Source of the DNA: Citrobacter freundii
GTDB taxonomy: Bacteria; Bacteroidota; Bacteroidia; Chitinophagales; Chitinophagaceae
NCBI GenBank assembly: GCA_003243445.1
Contig: QFQQ01000024.1
Location: 1-64,000, forward strand
Reading direction: 5' to 3'
Length of the DNA stretch: 64,000 nucleotides
Position numbers and translations under genes: made by a program
Shown: piece by piece, positions 25,149 through 33,123 of the stretch
How the letters are laid out: each line of letters begins with the position of its first letter
Numbering within the stretch: the first letter of the stretch is position 1
Notes under the pieces: generated by a model
The model's database searches: none
The model's input: only the letters and a program-made list of their open reading frames with translations
What the model was told of the DNA's origin: nothing

Positions 25149-26438
25149 CTACTTCTTGTAGGTGATCCTAAAAATCGCGCCATGGGAATCATCTGAAACA
25201 TACAATGATCCATCAGGGCCCTGGGCAAGTCCGCAAGGGCGGTATTTTGCATCATTCGGAGAAACAGGATCGGGGTTTTGTGCAAATCCATTGGCGAAGA
25301 TCTCCCAATCACCGGAAGGCACGCCATTCCTGAAAGGTACAAAGGCTACATAAAAGCCAGCCTGGTGCGGCGCCCTGTTCCATGATCCATGGAAAGCAAC
25401 AAATGCTCCGTTCTTATATTTTTCGGGGAACATGTTTCCTGTATAAAATAACAATGCGTTCGGGGCCATGTGACCAGGGAAAGCAACTACCGGAGTCTCC
25501 GCATTTTCTCCGCCCTCTTTTTTTCCATCACCACCATATTCGGGTGAAACGATCTTCTTTTTCTGGATCTGATCATAGTACACATAGGGCCAGCCGCAAT
25601 CCGCACCATAATGCAATTTATACATTGCTTCGGCAGGCAATTGTACGCCTGTGATGGTATCATAGATCTCCGGATAAAAATCATGCAGATTATCACGGCC
25701 ATGCTGCATTACATATACCGCTTTGGTTTCTTTATTCCAGTCGAGACCAACAACATTTCTCAAGCCAGTGGCATAACGCGCGCCTTTGGCATAGGTCTGA
25801 TGTAATGAATCCGCCTTAAAGCGCCAGATACCGCCTGCCGAATCCAGTACCGGGCAGGGATTCATACCAGGCGAACCTTTCTGACGATCCTGTACCTGGC
25901 AGATGTTTGAATAAGCGCCGATGTTTACATAGATATAACCGGAATCATCCAGCACGATCGATTTTGAATTGTGCTGACGGCGATCGATCAGGCCATACAC
26001 AAGTGTATCTGGGTGTTGTGTGTCGGTTACTTTACCCTGGCCGTCCAGCTTGTAACGGAATACAGTGGTGTTTGATGATGCATAGAGATACCCATTCTTG
26101 ATAGTGATCCCAGTACCACCATAATCACCAAACCCGGTGATCTCTTCCGCTTTGCCATCTTTGTCTTTATCGGAAAGCACCAGGATGCCATTGCCATTCC
26201 TGACCTCATTTAACTTCACATAAATATCGCCCGCGTCATTCACTACGATATGCCGTGCCTGCCCCAGGCTGTCTGCCACGATCTGTGCGCCAAATCCCTC
26301 TGGTAAAGTAAGACCCGCGGTAGCTGTTTCGCCAGTTGTACCAGAAGCTTTTTTATCGTTATTGCCGCAGGCGCTTATAGCGAGCACAAGTATACATGCT
26401 ACCATAAACCGTTGCAAAGATTGTAAGTTGTATTGCAT
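25149..26438 (-). CDS. PQQ-dependent sugar (sorbosone-type) dehydrogenase lipoprotein
   Basis: A 429-residue lipoprotein: N-terminal hydrophobic segment ending in the lipobox LAISAC (Cys24). The remainder is a six-bladed beta-propeller of the glucose/sorbosone dehydrogenase type. Its blocks include ARYATGLRNVVGLDW, YGADCGWPYVYYD, FPGHMAPNALLFYTGNMFP and a final PCGLAQGPDGSLYVSDDSHGAIFRI. It would oxidise aldoses or sorbosone at the cell surface or periplasm using PQQ; PQQ dependence is inferred from the family. A later start at 26405 remains possible. No cytochrome partner is adjacent. Confidence 0.82.
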   Translation of the reverse strand: MQYNLQSLQRFMVACILVLAISACGNNDKKASGTTGETATAGLTLPEGFGAQIVADSLGQARHIVVNDAGDIYVKLNEVRNGNGILVLSDKDKDGKAEEITGFGDYGGTGITIKNGYLYASSNTTVFRYKLDGQGKVTDTQHPDTLVYGLIDRRQHNSKSIVLDDSGYIYVNIGAYSNICQVQDRQKGSPGMNPCPVLDSAGGIWRFKADSLHQTYAKGARYATGLRNVVGLDWNKETKAVYVMQHGRDNLHDFYPEIYDTITGVQLPAEAMYKLHYGADCGWPYVYYDQIQKKKIVSPEYGGDGKKEGGENAETPVVAFPGHMAPNALLFYTGNMFPEKYKNGAFVAFHGSWNRAPHQAGFYVAFVPFRNGVPSGDWEIFANGFAQNPDPVSPNDAKYRPCGLAQGPDGSLYVSDDSHGAIFRITYKK

Positions 26439-26602
26439 AGAGAGGGTTTAATGTTGAAGAATAGATACCGGGAAATGCAATACAAAAAAACGCCATTTTG
26501 ATTAAAGGAAACCCTGCTTCGGAATTAGTGAGCGTGTGAGTGGAGGTGAGAGAGCTAATGCGGTACGGCAACCTATTGGGAACATGCTGTCGATTGCTTA
26601 TA

Positions 26603-26893
26603 GATCGCGCACCCCTAACCCACAGTTAAAATTCAATGTGGTTTAGTTAACGGAAAGCTATTCGCTTGCCCGGCGTAAGGCCCCCTCTAAATCTCCCCCT
26701 TCAGGGAAGACTTATCACCGCTTGAAATAAGAGAAGCCAAATTGTATTGAATACTTATATTCTATACGATTTGACTTCTCGGTTATAATGACTGTTTAAA
26801 GTCTCCCCTGAAGGGGGAGATTTAGAGGGGGCCCTACGCCAGGCGCTTAATTAAACGACATTGAATTTTAATTACGGGTGAACAATGCACGAC
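26603..26893. repeat. MITE-like palindromic element, copy 3 (full length)
   Basis: The left end GATCGCGCA (26603) and right end AATGCACGA (about 26893) are imperfect versions of the copy 2 termini. It carries the same ATTGAATTTTAATT and TTTAGTTA boxes, inner CCCCCTCTAAATCTCCCCC arms, and a roughly 110-nt centre shared with copy 1 (for example GAATACTTATATTCTAT). It lies between the sugar dehydrogenase and the esterase gene. Confidence 0.75.
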
Positions 26894-26958
26894 CACAATT
26901 TTTCCGGACACCAATAGTTCTCCGGTTATTTATAACCTTCAGGGTATGGCCCCTGCAT

Positions 26959-27891
26959 CTACGGCAATTGATACTGCTGAAAAAACGTCCACAACAGATC
27001 ATTTGCATTGATAGCTTTTGATGGTGTATCTCCGATGATACTGCCGGGCAATCCACCGGGCCATGCATGGCCTCCGTCTTTGGTAAGATAAAATTCGATA
27101 GACACATTATTACTGCAGCTGCTCCACTTGTGCAAAGTATAACCTGCGTTCGATGTAACCAGCTGGTTGGGATTTGCACAAAGATCTTTTTTTGACCATA
27201 CATTGAATACAGAATCCAGGGGAGGAAAATAGGCATTTGAAATACCTACACCACCTGTATACGGCACATGTTCATCCAGCTCAGAATGCATATGTAAGAT
27301 CGGCACCGGTCTTGAGGGATTGCACGGTTGTAATACAACCATTGAACAACCGCTTACTGCAATTGCAGCGATCTTATCTGACATTTCGCAGGCAAGTCTG
27401 TAAGACAACATTCCGCCATTTGAGTGACCGGTGGCATATACTTTTTTAGGATTGATCTTATACGTGGACGTCAGCTTATTGATCAGTTGCCTGATGAAAT
27501 TGACATCATTGATATTATTATCTCTTGCATAGTCGCAGCAACCGCCGGCGTTCCAGGTGCGGGCCTGCAGTGCGCCGTCGCTTTTCACCCCATCTGGATA
27601 AACGACAATGAAGCCAGAGGCATTTGCTTTTTGGGTAAGAAGGGATGTTGCTTCAAATTGTTCTCCACTACCGCCGCCGCCATGCATTGCGATCACAAGC
27701 GAGAAGCCATCGGCTTCGTAATAATTCGGAGGAAGATTCAATATGTAGGACCGCTCCCGTCCATCTACGGTCATTGTGGCTTGAAGCCGATAAACTTTAT
27801 CTCCGGGAGTAGCATTATCGTCTTTTTTATCACATCCGGACAGGATAACAATAGCTAACGCGAGACTGAACAGGTTTCTCAGGGCTGACAT
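26959..27891 (-). CDS. PHB-depolymerase/LpqC-like esterase lipoprotein
   Basis: A 310-residue alpha/beta hydrolase with a lipoprotein signal (LAIVILSGC, Cys20). Family blocks are LVIAMHGGGGSGEQFEATS (oxyanion hole), ATGHSNGGMLSYRLACEMSD (nucleophile elbow GHSNGG), LHMHSELDEHVPY (acid) and GGHAWPGG (catalytic His). It resembles extracellular esterases acting on polyesters or on feruloyl/acetyl groups of polysaccharides. The actual substrate is unknown. It is divergent from an M28 peptidase across a perfect 34-bp inverted repeat. Confidence 0.85.
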   Translation of the reverse strand: MSALRNLFSLALAIVILSGCDKKDDNATPGDKVYRLQATMTVDGRERSYILNLPPNYYEADGFSLVIAMHGGGGSGEQFEATSLLTQKANASGFIVVYPDGVKSDGALQARTWNAGGCCDYARDNNINDVNFIRQLINKLTSTYKINPKKVYATGHSNGGMLSYRLACEMSDKIAAIAVSGCSMVVLQPCNPSRPVPILHMHSELDEHVPYTGGVGISNAYFPPLDSVFNVWSKKDLCANPNQLVTSNAGYTLHKWSSCSNNVSIEFYLTKDGGHAWPGGLPGSIIGDTPSKAINANDLLWTFFQQYQLP

Positions 27892-27974
27892 AGGCAGTAT
27901 ATTGAATTGGTTGGACTGTTAAAACGGAAAAAGTTTAATGGTAGTATGGGTTTTTTGAAAAGAGTCTCCGGAGG

Positions 27975-28120
27975 AAGGACCGCCGACGGCAGACCGCCGA
28001 CCGCCGTACCGGCCATAATGAGTTGGTCTGTTTAGCTGGCCAGCAAGTTGCTTTCGATCTTCAGGGGCTGTTTCGTTGCCAGGCAATACGGCGGTCGGCG
28101 GTCTGCCGTCGGCGGTCCTT
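27975..28120. repeat. Perfect 34-bp GC-rich inverted repeat in a divergent promoter region
   Basis: The arm at 27975-28008 (AAGGACCGCCGACGGCAGAC...) is the exact reverse complement of 28087-28120 (...GTCTGCCGTCGGCGGTCCTT), with 78 nt between them. The motif is related to the GACGGACCGCAGACC elements at 31283 and 31446. It lies between the two divergent starts, so it could influence both promoters or the M28 leader. Confidence 0.8.
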
Positions 28121-28174
28121 CTTTCCCCGAATCTAAATATCTTCGACCCATATTTCTTCATTCAACAATCAACA

Positions 28175-29884
28175 ATGAGATATCTTCTCTCCCTCTCAGT
28201 GGCTACAGTATTCACGGCATCTGCCTGGGCGCAGAATACAACTGAGAATTATTTTAAAATGACCCGTTCGGGATTCAGCCAGGACAATGCTTATAAAACG
28301 ACCGGTTATGTAGAACAGCGCTGGCGCCTGCCGGGTAATGCAGGCTTTAATGAAAGCATTTTTTATGTAGAAAAAATATTGAAGGACGCGGGGTTTGTAT
28401 TGCAAAAGGAAAACGAACAGGAAGCGCCGATGACTTACCGGCTGGAAAAAAGACCATTGAAACAGGAGGCCTGGGAACCGGTGAATGCTTCAGTAACCAT
28501 CGAGGGCGAATCCGCACCCGTGATCGAATTCAGTACGAACCGCAATATGATCCCGATCAACTGTGCCTCTACACCTGAGGGTGGGATTACGGCAGAGATC
28601 GTATATGTGCCGAAAGCCTCTCTTTCCACAGTTGCAACGATGGATCTGAATGGAAAGATCCTGTTCAGTGATGCTTCTGCAAACTCATTGCTGAACGCTG
28701 GTATTAAAGCCGGTGCCATCGGTGTCATGGGTTTTAATCTTCCAAAATATACCCAGCCTGAAAAATACCAGACATCGATCCAGTTTGGCAGCATGCCGGC
28801 TAACAGTAAAGCGTGGGCGCTATTACTTTCCTATGCAGCTAAAGAAAAACTAAAAGCCGCCTGCCTCAAAGGAAAAACGATGGTGAAGGTGAACATCCAG
28901 ACAAAATCATATAAATCTGAAGAGCTTACACTTGTCGCAAACGTGAAAGGTGCTGTCAATCCCGCGCAGCGCTTTGTTTACAGTGCACACGTACAGGAAC
29001 CCGGCGCGAACGACAATGCAAGCGGTGTAGGTACCCTGGCGGAAATGGCGCGTTTGTATGCATCATTGATCAAAGAGAAAAAATTCCAGCCGCAAAGAAC
29101 GATGACCTTTCTTTGGGGAACAGAGATCTCCGCAACGCAACGTTATATTGCCGATGACAGCGTGCGCGCAAAAGGTATTTTATGGGGAATGAGTCTCGAC
29201 ATGGTTGGGGAAGACACAAAGAAAACCGGCGGATCTTTTCTCATTGAAAAAATGCCCGACCCATCTGCCATCTGGACGCGTGGCGAGGACAAGCACACTG
29301 AATGGGGAGCTGGCGATGTAAGTGAAAAAGACCTGTTTCCCCACTACTACAATGATTTTATCCTGAACATCTGCCAGCAGCAGGGTAGTTTTGCCAAATG
29401 GACCGTAAATACAAACCCTTTTGAAGGCGGCAGTGATCATACACCCTTCCTGCGCAATAAGATCCCCGGCCTGCTGATGTGGCATTTTACCGACGTATTC
29501 TATCATACCGATAACGACCGTCTTGATAAAGTATCTCCAGAGACGCTAAAGAATGTTGGCGTAAGTGCGCTCACTGCCGGTATGACATTGGTAAATGCGG
29601 ATGAAAACACCGCGCTTGCCATTGCCAAAACGGTGAAAGCGGCTGCGGACAAACGTCTTGATGCCGAGTTTGCGCTCAGCCAGCAAGCGGTGAAAGAGGG
29701 AAAAGATATCGAAAAGGAAAAGCATATTCTTGAAACCTGGGGCAAGTGGTATATCGATGCGTTTGCAACCATTACTGAGATCCCTGTAAAAAAAGAAACC
29801 ACAAGAGTCGGATCAAATCTGAAAGTGCTGACACTTGATCTGGAAAAACGCACCAACACTCTCATCCAAAAACTGCGCGAATAG
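28175..29884 (+). CDS. Exported M28-family metallopeptidase
   Basis: A 569-residue protein with a signal peptide (MRYLLSLSVATVFTASAWAQ); ATG 28175 is chosen for that reason. A PA-like insert (about residues 130-245) precedes the zinc-peptidase domain. Visible metal ligands are SAHVQEPGANDNASGVGTLAE (His and Asp), WGTEIS (Glu), SLDMVGED (Asp) and a late His in GGSDHTPF or WHFTDVFYHTDND. It is probably a periplasmic or secreted aminopeptidase. The His-x-Gln-x-Pro in place of the usual HxD-type first ligand is a slight oddity. The stop overlaps a long inverted repeat. Confidence 0.85.
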   Translation: MRYLLSLSVATVFTASAWAQNTTENYFKMTRSGFSQDNAYKTTGYVEQRWRLPGNAGFNESIFYVEKILKDAGFVLQKENEQEAPMTYRLEKRPLKQEAWEPVNASVTIEGESAPVIEFSTNRNMIPINCASTPEGGITAEIVYVPKASLSTVATMDLNGKILFSDASANSLLNAGIKAGAIGVMGFNLPKYTQPEKYQTSIQFGSMPANSKAWALLLSYAAKEKLKAACLKGKTMVKVNIQTKSYKSEELTLVANVKGAVNPAQRFVYSAHVQEPGANDNASGVGTLAEMARLYASLIKEKKFQPQRTMTFLWGTEISATQRYIADDSVRAKGILWGMSLDMVGEDTKKTGGSFLIEKMPDPSAIWTRGEDKHTEWGAGDVSEKDLFPHYYNDFILNICQQQGSFAKWTVNTNPFEGGSDHTPFLRNKIPGLLMWHFTDVFYHTDNDRLDKVSPETLKNVGVSALTAGMTLVNADENTALAIAKTVKAAADKRLDAEFALSQQAVKEGKDIEKEKHILETWGKWYIDAFATITEIPVKKETTRVGSNLKVLTLDLEKRTNTLIQKLRE

Positions 29885-29988
29885 AACGCGAATGGGCGCG
29901 AATGTTCACGAATGGTGTACTAAAGGAAAGAGTTCTCCTGCGTGAGGGCTATTCGTGAACATTCGCGCCCATTCGTGTTCTATTCGCG
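29876..29988. repeat. 38-bp inverted repeat spanning two convergent stop codons
   Basis: Arms 29876-29913 and 29951-29988 pair with a single mismatch; an uninterrupted 23-bp part is 29891-29913 with 29951-29973. The unit is an ATTCGTG/ATTCGCG mosaic. The left arm includes the stop codon of the M28 gene, and the right arm touches the stop of the minus-strand gene. A bidirectional terminator role is likely. Confidence 0.8.
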
Positions 29989-31221
29989 TTAGTAGTTTAG
30001 GGACGCTTTATACGCTCCATCCACCGGTATCAACAATACAATATCATTCTGAAAGATCAGGTCTCTTTCGCTTTTGCTATTCACCTTGATTTTTCCGTTC
30101 AACATCAGTTCACGGATAGGGCGAAGATCGATAATGGTCCATTTAACCTGATCGGTCAGGGTTATAATGTTGTAATACACTTCATATCCCATATTATAAA
30201 AATCCGCGACCGTGCCGTCTGCATTATAGCGGTAACGGCGCATGCAATATATATGCGTGGAGGTGTTTCCATTGAGCGCAGCGAGCTCTGCCGCGGTATT
30301 GCCGAGATCGAAATAGGAAAGATAGCTTTTCCCTCTCTCCATGTGTGCATTCCCAAATTTGATAATGGCTTTGAATGAAGATGGATTGCCTCCCGAATTT
30401 TTATAATAAAGATCTCCGAACGCTTTTTTGTACCTGGCGATACGAACAGCTTCGCTTTCGCGGTATTTCTTGTTTTCATAGAGACCATAGATCAGGAATG
30501 TTTTCCGCATCTCGTCTACGATGAATTTCGCGTCTTTATTTACGAGGGCAATGTGGTCCAGGAAGGTACTGATAGCGGAGTCTGTGCTGCATTGAGTGAT
30601 ATACGGATTATCCTCTTTTTCGTTTTCTTCCTTTTTGTAAACAGCCGCCCGTTTTAATGCTGCCTCGTATTCGTTTTTCAAAGACCCTTTTGTGGCATAC
30701 TTACCCAATTCATTCAGCAGGTAATCGATCGAGCTGACATATTCTTTATCCAGTCCTACTATATTATATTTCTGTTCAATCGCGGCTTTGTACATCGGCA
30801 CATCATTTTTCATAGCCATGAATTCGGCTGGCGGCGACCCATCTTTAAGTTTGAATTGCGTCAAAAATCCGTTCAGTCTTTTGCTGAACACGGTCTCATC
30901 TTTATCATACAGCGACACCAGCTTCCTGGAAGCAACCGGCCCGGTCTCCAGCAGAAAATGATGGAAGCCTTTTTTAGATGCGGCTTCCAGCAAGTGTTTG
31001 GTAAATAAGGACAGCAACGGAGAGCTATGATTTTCCCCAATCAGGATAAATTGCGATGTGCTGATATCGCGCTGCAAAGAATCCCAGCCGGCGCCGGTCA
31101 CCGTATTCTTATCGAGCTCAAAGGTGTATGCATACCGGCGGGTGACCTCCTGACTCAGTGTATCCTGTGCGCTTGAAAAGCAGGGGCAGAGCAATAATGG
31201 TAGAAGAACGATAAGTTTCAT
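29989..31221 (-). CDS. Exported EreA/ChaN-like protein of unknown function
   Basis: A 410-residue protein with a signal peptide (MKLIVLLPLLLCPCFSSA). The motif FILIGENHSSPLLSLF, a second block FHHFLLETGPVASRK, and FGNAHMERGKSY recall the erythromycin-esterase / ChaN / TraB (GxxH plus ExG plus G-N-x-H) superfamily. In that superfamily, His and Glu residues form a metal- or heme-binding or hydrolytic site. The assignment to a specific family is tentative. It could be a periplasmic hydrolase. It stands alone downstream of the tandem repeat region. Confidence 0.6.
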   Translation of the reverse strand: MKLIVLLPLLLCPCFSSAQDTLSQEVTRRYAYTFELDKNTVTGAGWDSLQRDISTSQFILIGENHSSPLLSLFTKHLLEAASKKGFHHFLLETGPVASRKLVSLYDKDETVFSKRLNGFLTQFKLKDGSPPAEFMAMKNDVPMYKAAIEQKYNIVGLDKEYVSSIDYLLNELGKYATKGSLKNEYEAALKRAAVYKKEENEKEDNPYITQCSTDSAISTFLDHIALVNKDAKFIVDEMRKTFLIYGLYENKKYRESEAVRIARYKKAFGDLYYKNSGGNPSSFKAIIKFGNAHMERGKSYLSYFDLGNTAAELAALNGNTSTHIYCMRRYRYNADGTVADFYNMGYEVYYNIITLTDQVKWTIIDLRPIRELMLNGKIKVNSKSERDLIFQNDIVLLIPVDGAYKASLNY

Positions 31222-31269
31222 GGTGGTGTGGTTTGGGGTTGATGGTTAAAGGTGTGGATTTGGGGGGAA

Positions 31270-31625
31270 ATGTTGCATGGCAAGACGACGGACCGCAGAC
31301 CACAGACGGCGGTACCATTCCTCACAGATGCTGGTAGCTGGTTTATCGAACAGGATCGTATACTATTGACATGACCTTCGATATGGATGACGCGCTCTCC
31401 ATGATCGTTAAAAGTATGGTGTTGAGGCGAAATATTGCATGCGGGAGACGACGGACCGCAGACCACATACCGCGGTACCATTCCTCACAGATGCTGGTTG
31501 TCGGTTTATCGAACAGGATCGTATACTATTGACATGACATTCGATATGGATAACACGCTTTCCATACACTTTGTGAATCCACCATCAATAATGACCGGTA
31601 CCGCGGTCTGTCGTCCGTCGTCTTT
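31270..31625. repeat. Tandem 163-bp duplication with inverted end
   Basis: Two direct copies, about 31270-31405 and 31433-31568, have a period of 163 nt. They share long identical stretches such as GGTACCATTCCTCACAGATG and CGAACAGGATCGTATACTAT. The segment 31596-31623 is an inverted copy of the start of unit 2 (AGACGACGG... with GGTACC). No coding capacity is convincing. It fills the space between two minus-strand genes. Confidence 0.75.
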
Positions 31626-31626
31626 T

Positions 31627-32649
31627 CTACACCCCTTTCATCCCATACTGCTCAATCGTCTTCCTCAACCTCTTCTCTATTCTCGATGCCAGTATTCTCG
31701 GTGAAAGAACTTTCATGCATTCGCCAAATCCGAGGATCTCGCGTTCGAGTTCAAAGTTGAGGATCACGTCGATCCGTATGGTGATGCCGTTTTCATCTTC
31801 TTTTAATATAACCTGGGAGTGGTGGATAGGCTTTGTCATGATATAAGGCGCGTTCTGTGAGTTTACCCATAGTATCACCTTATGAGCGCGGTCGTTCAGG
31901 TTTTTAGAGACGCCGAGGAGATCGCTGTAATACCGGTCAAAGTCGACCCCGTCATATTCCACGAAGCGCTCTTTCGTCAGTTCCTGGAAACTGATAATCC
32001 GGTCAAGGGCGAAGATCTGGAGGATCTTGCTTCCTTTTTGCTTCGCGATAAGGAACCAGCGGTTACGGTATTCTTTCAGTAAATAGGGGTAACAGATCAG
32101 TTGTTGCGATTGCTGCGCTTTGAATGACTTGTATTCGATCAGTAATGAACTCTTTTTTAAAATCGATTGATACAAAGGGTTGATGTGCGCAAGGCCTCTC
32201 AGCAGTTTATTGTCTTCGAACTGTATGCAATTCCGGTGCTGATGAGTGGAGCGATAAAGTGAATTTTCGAGCCTTGCGATCATCTCGCTCATTTCATCAA
32301 AATAATTGAAGCCATTGAATTGTTTCAATACACCAACGATCTCTTTCATTTTAGCAACATCCGCGTCATTGATCGGTGCGTTGGTAATACTGTAGCTTTC
32401 ATCTTCATACAGGTAATACTTCCTGTCCTTTACAATGATCGGCGCATTATAGCCAAGTTTATCACTTCGCATTGTCTGTATATCTGCCTGTATCGTACGC
32501 CGGCTCACACCGGAGGCAATTCCTTCATAGTCATAAAGAACCGTGGCCACTTTTTCAATCAGGTCTTCCAGCGTCCATTTACGGTACCGGTTGCGCAGAC
32601 ATTCATCAATGGTTTTATAACGAATCAGTGCAAGTTTATTGGCAGACAT
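31627..32649 (-). CDS. WYL-domain transcriptional regulator
   Basis: A 340-residue regulator when started at 32649 (MSANKLALIRYKTIDECLR). It has an N-terminal winged helix (WTLEDLIEKVATVLYDYEGIASGVSRRTIQADIQTMRSD), a central WYL domain with the ligand-binding strand pattern (LLIEYKSFKAQQSQQLICYPYLLKEYRNRWFLIAKQ, then LQIFALDRIISFQEL), and a C-terminal WCX-like extension (HKVILWVNSQNAPYIM...LGFGECMKVLSP). WYL domains bind nucleic-acid or nucleotide-like ligands and control phage-defence, CRISPR and RNA-repair genes. A candidate operator covers the upstream alternative start at 32697, arguing for 32649. It is divergent from the tRNA-like leader and the RING-TerD gene, its probable targets. Confidence 0.9.
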   Translation of the reverse strand: MSANKLALIRYKTIDECLRNRYRKWTLEDLIEKVATVLYDYEGIASGVSRRTIQADIQTMRSDKLGYNAPIIVKDRKYYLYEDESYSITNAPINDADVAKMKEIVGVLKQFNGFNYFDEMSEMIARLENSLYRSTHQHRNCIQFEDNKLLRGLAHINPLYQSILKKSSLLIEYKSFKAQQSQQLICYPYLLKEYRNRWFLIAKQKGSKILQIFALDRIISFQELTKERFVEYDGVDFDRYYSDLLGVSKNLNDRAHKVILWVNSQNAPYIMTKPIHHSQVILKEDENGITIRIDVILNFELEREILGFGECMKVLSPRILASRIEKRLRKTIEQYGMKGV

Positions 32650-32689
32650 GGAGGTGTTTTGATCTTGTAAAGTAAAGATCATCTTTTGA

Positions 32690-32710
32690 CTACGCAATAG
32701 AACTGCGCAG
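32690..32710. promoter_or_regulatory. Candidate WYL operator 1 (CTACGCA-N6-CTGCGCAG)
   Basis: Two direct half-sites CTRCGCA with a 13-bp period. The site lies about 40 nt upstream of the WYL start at 32649 and about 17 nt upstream of a minus-strand -7-like TACTTTAC (about 32666-32673). It is matched by an identical arrangement at 32802. Confidence 0.65.
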
Positions 32711-32801
32711 TAAAAGAAATTGATCCGGTTTTTGAATTATTTTTTTGTCCGGATATCCTGAAAATTAGCACATTAGGTTTTGCCCTTAGAAAATTTTTTT
32801 T

Positions 32802-32822
32802 CTACGCAGGTCTGCTGCGCAG
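32802..32822. promoter_or_regulatory. Candidate WYL operator 2 (CTACGCA-N6-CTGCGCAG)
   Basis: Same sequence and spacing as operator 1, in the same orientation, 112 bp away, next to the plus-strand -7-like element at 32832. The two sites frame the divergent promoter region. Confidence 0.65.
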
Positions 32823-32831
32823 ATGGGTATG

Positions 32832-32839
32832 CATATTTG
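32832..32839 (+). promoter_or_regulatory. Probable promoter of the tRNA-like leader and RING-TerD gene
   Basis: CATATTTG matches TAnnTTTG at 7 of 8 positions. It lies 10 nt downstream of operator 2, so a regulator there would sit on the -33 region. Transcription from about 32846 would give a 340-nt leader containing the tRNA-derived pieces; I saw no other promoter before the ATG at 33186. Confidence 0.4.
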
Positions 32840-32924
32840 TCTTGTCAGCGATGGTCAAGGAAAAGTTACTTCAACACTCCACCTGTTACGTGAAACACTT
32901 TTTCAATTACCGTCAATGACAGTT

Positions 32925-33106
32925 GAAGCAGTAGCTCAGTTGGTTAGAGCAATGTTTGAGATTTAAAATTACCGGACAATTCAATTCTACTTCAATCAAT
33001 TGGAACTGCCAGTTCGAATCTGGGTGAGTTGAAGATCACCGGTCAATTGAAGCTTACTTCTGACTATTAATCCATGGGGGCGTTGGTTCGAGTCCAACCT
33101 GCTTCA
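32925..33106 (+). ncRNA. tRNA-like RNA with an insertion in the anticodon arm
   Basis: 5' part: acceptor strand GAAGCAG (32925-32931), TA, D-stem GCTC (32934-32937), loop AGTTGGTTA, GAGC (32947-32950), A, then ATG. 3' part: anticodon-type loop CTATTAA (33064-33070), TCCAT, variable GGGGGC, T-arm GTTGG-TTCGAGT-CCAAC (33082-33098), acceptor strand CTGCTTC (33099-33105) and A. The acceptor stem is 7 of 7 paired. ATG (32952-32954) can pair with CAT (33073-33075) as the top of an anticodon stem, after which about 109 nt are inserted. The 3' half resembles tRNA-Asn, but the loop reads ATT instead of GTT and the 5' strand of the stem is broken. It is therefore a mimic or remnant rather than a working tRNA. 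Confidence 0.65.
33009..33023 (+). other. Extra isolated T-arm inside the insertion
   Basis: CCAG-TTCGAAT-CTGG is a second T-arm with a canonical 7-nt loop, separate from the one at 33082. The fifth stem pair would be G-G, so only four pairs form. It has no partner D-arm or acceptor strand nearby. It may be a further tRNA-derived piece; an alternative hairpin GAACT-GCC-AGTTC (33003-33015) overlaps it. Confidence 0.5.
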
Positions 33107-33123
33107 CTAATCAAGGTCAAGTT

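Noticed and set aside
26868..27236. Minus-strand frame overlapping the esterase 3' end and MITE copy 3
   Set aside because: It is a shadow frame of the esterase gene that runs into the repeat; the composition is not protein-like.
32925..33106. Functional tRNA-Asn gene, with or without a group I intron
   Set aside because: The anticodon reads ATT, the 5' strand of the anticodon stem is broken, the insertion is too short for a group I intron and has no P/Q/R/S-type core, and an extra T-arm lies inside it.
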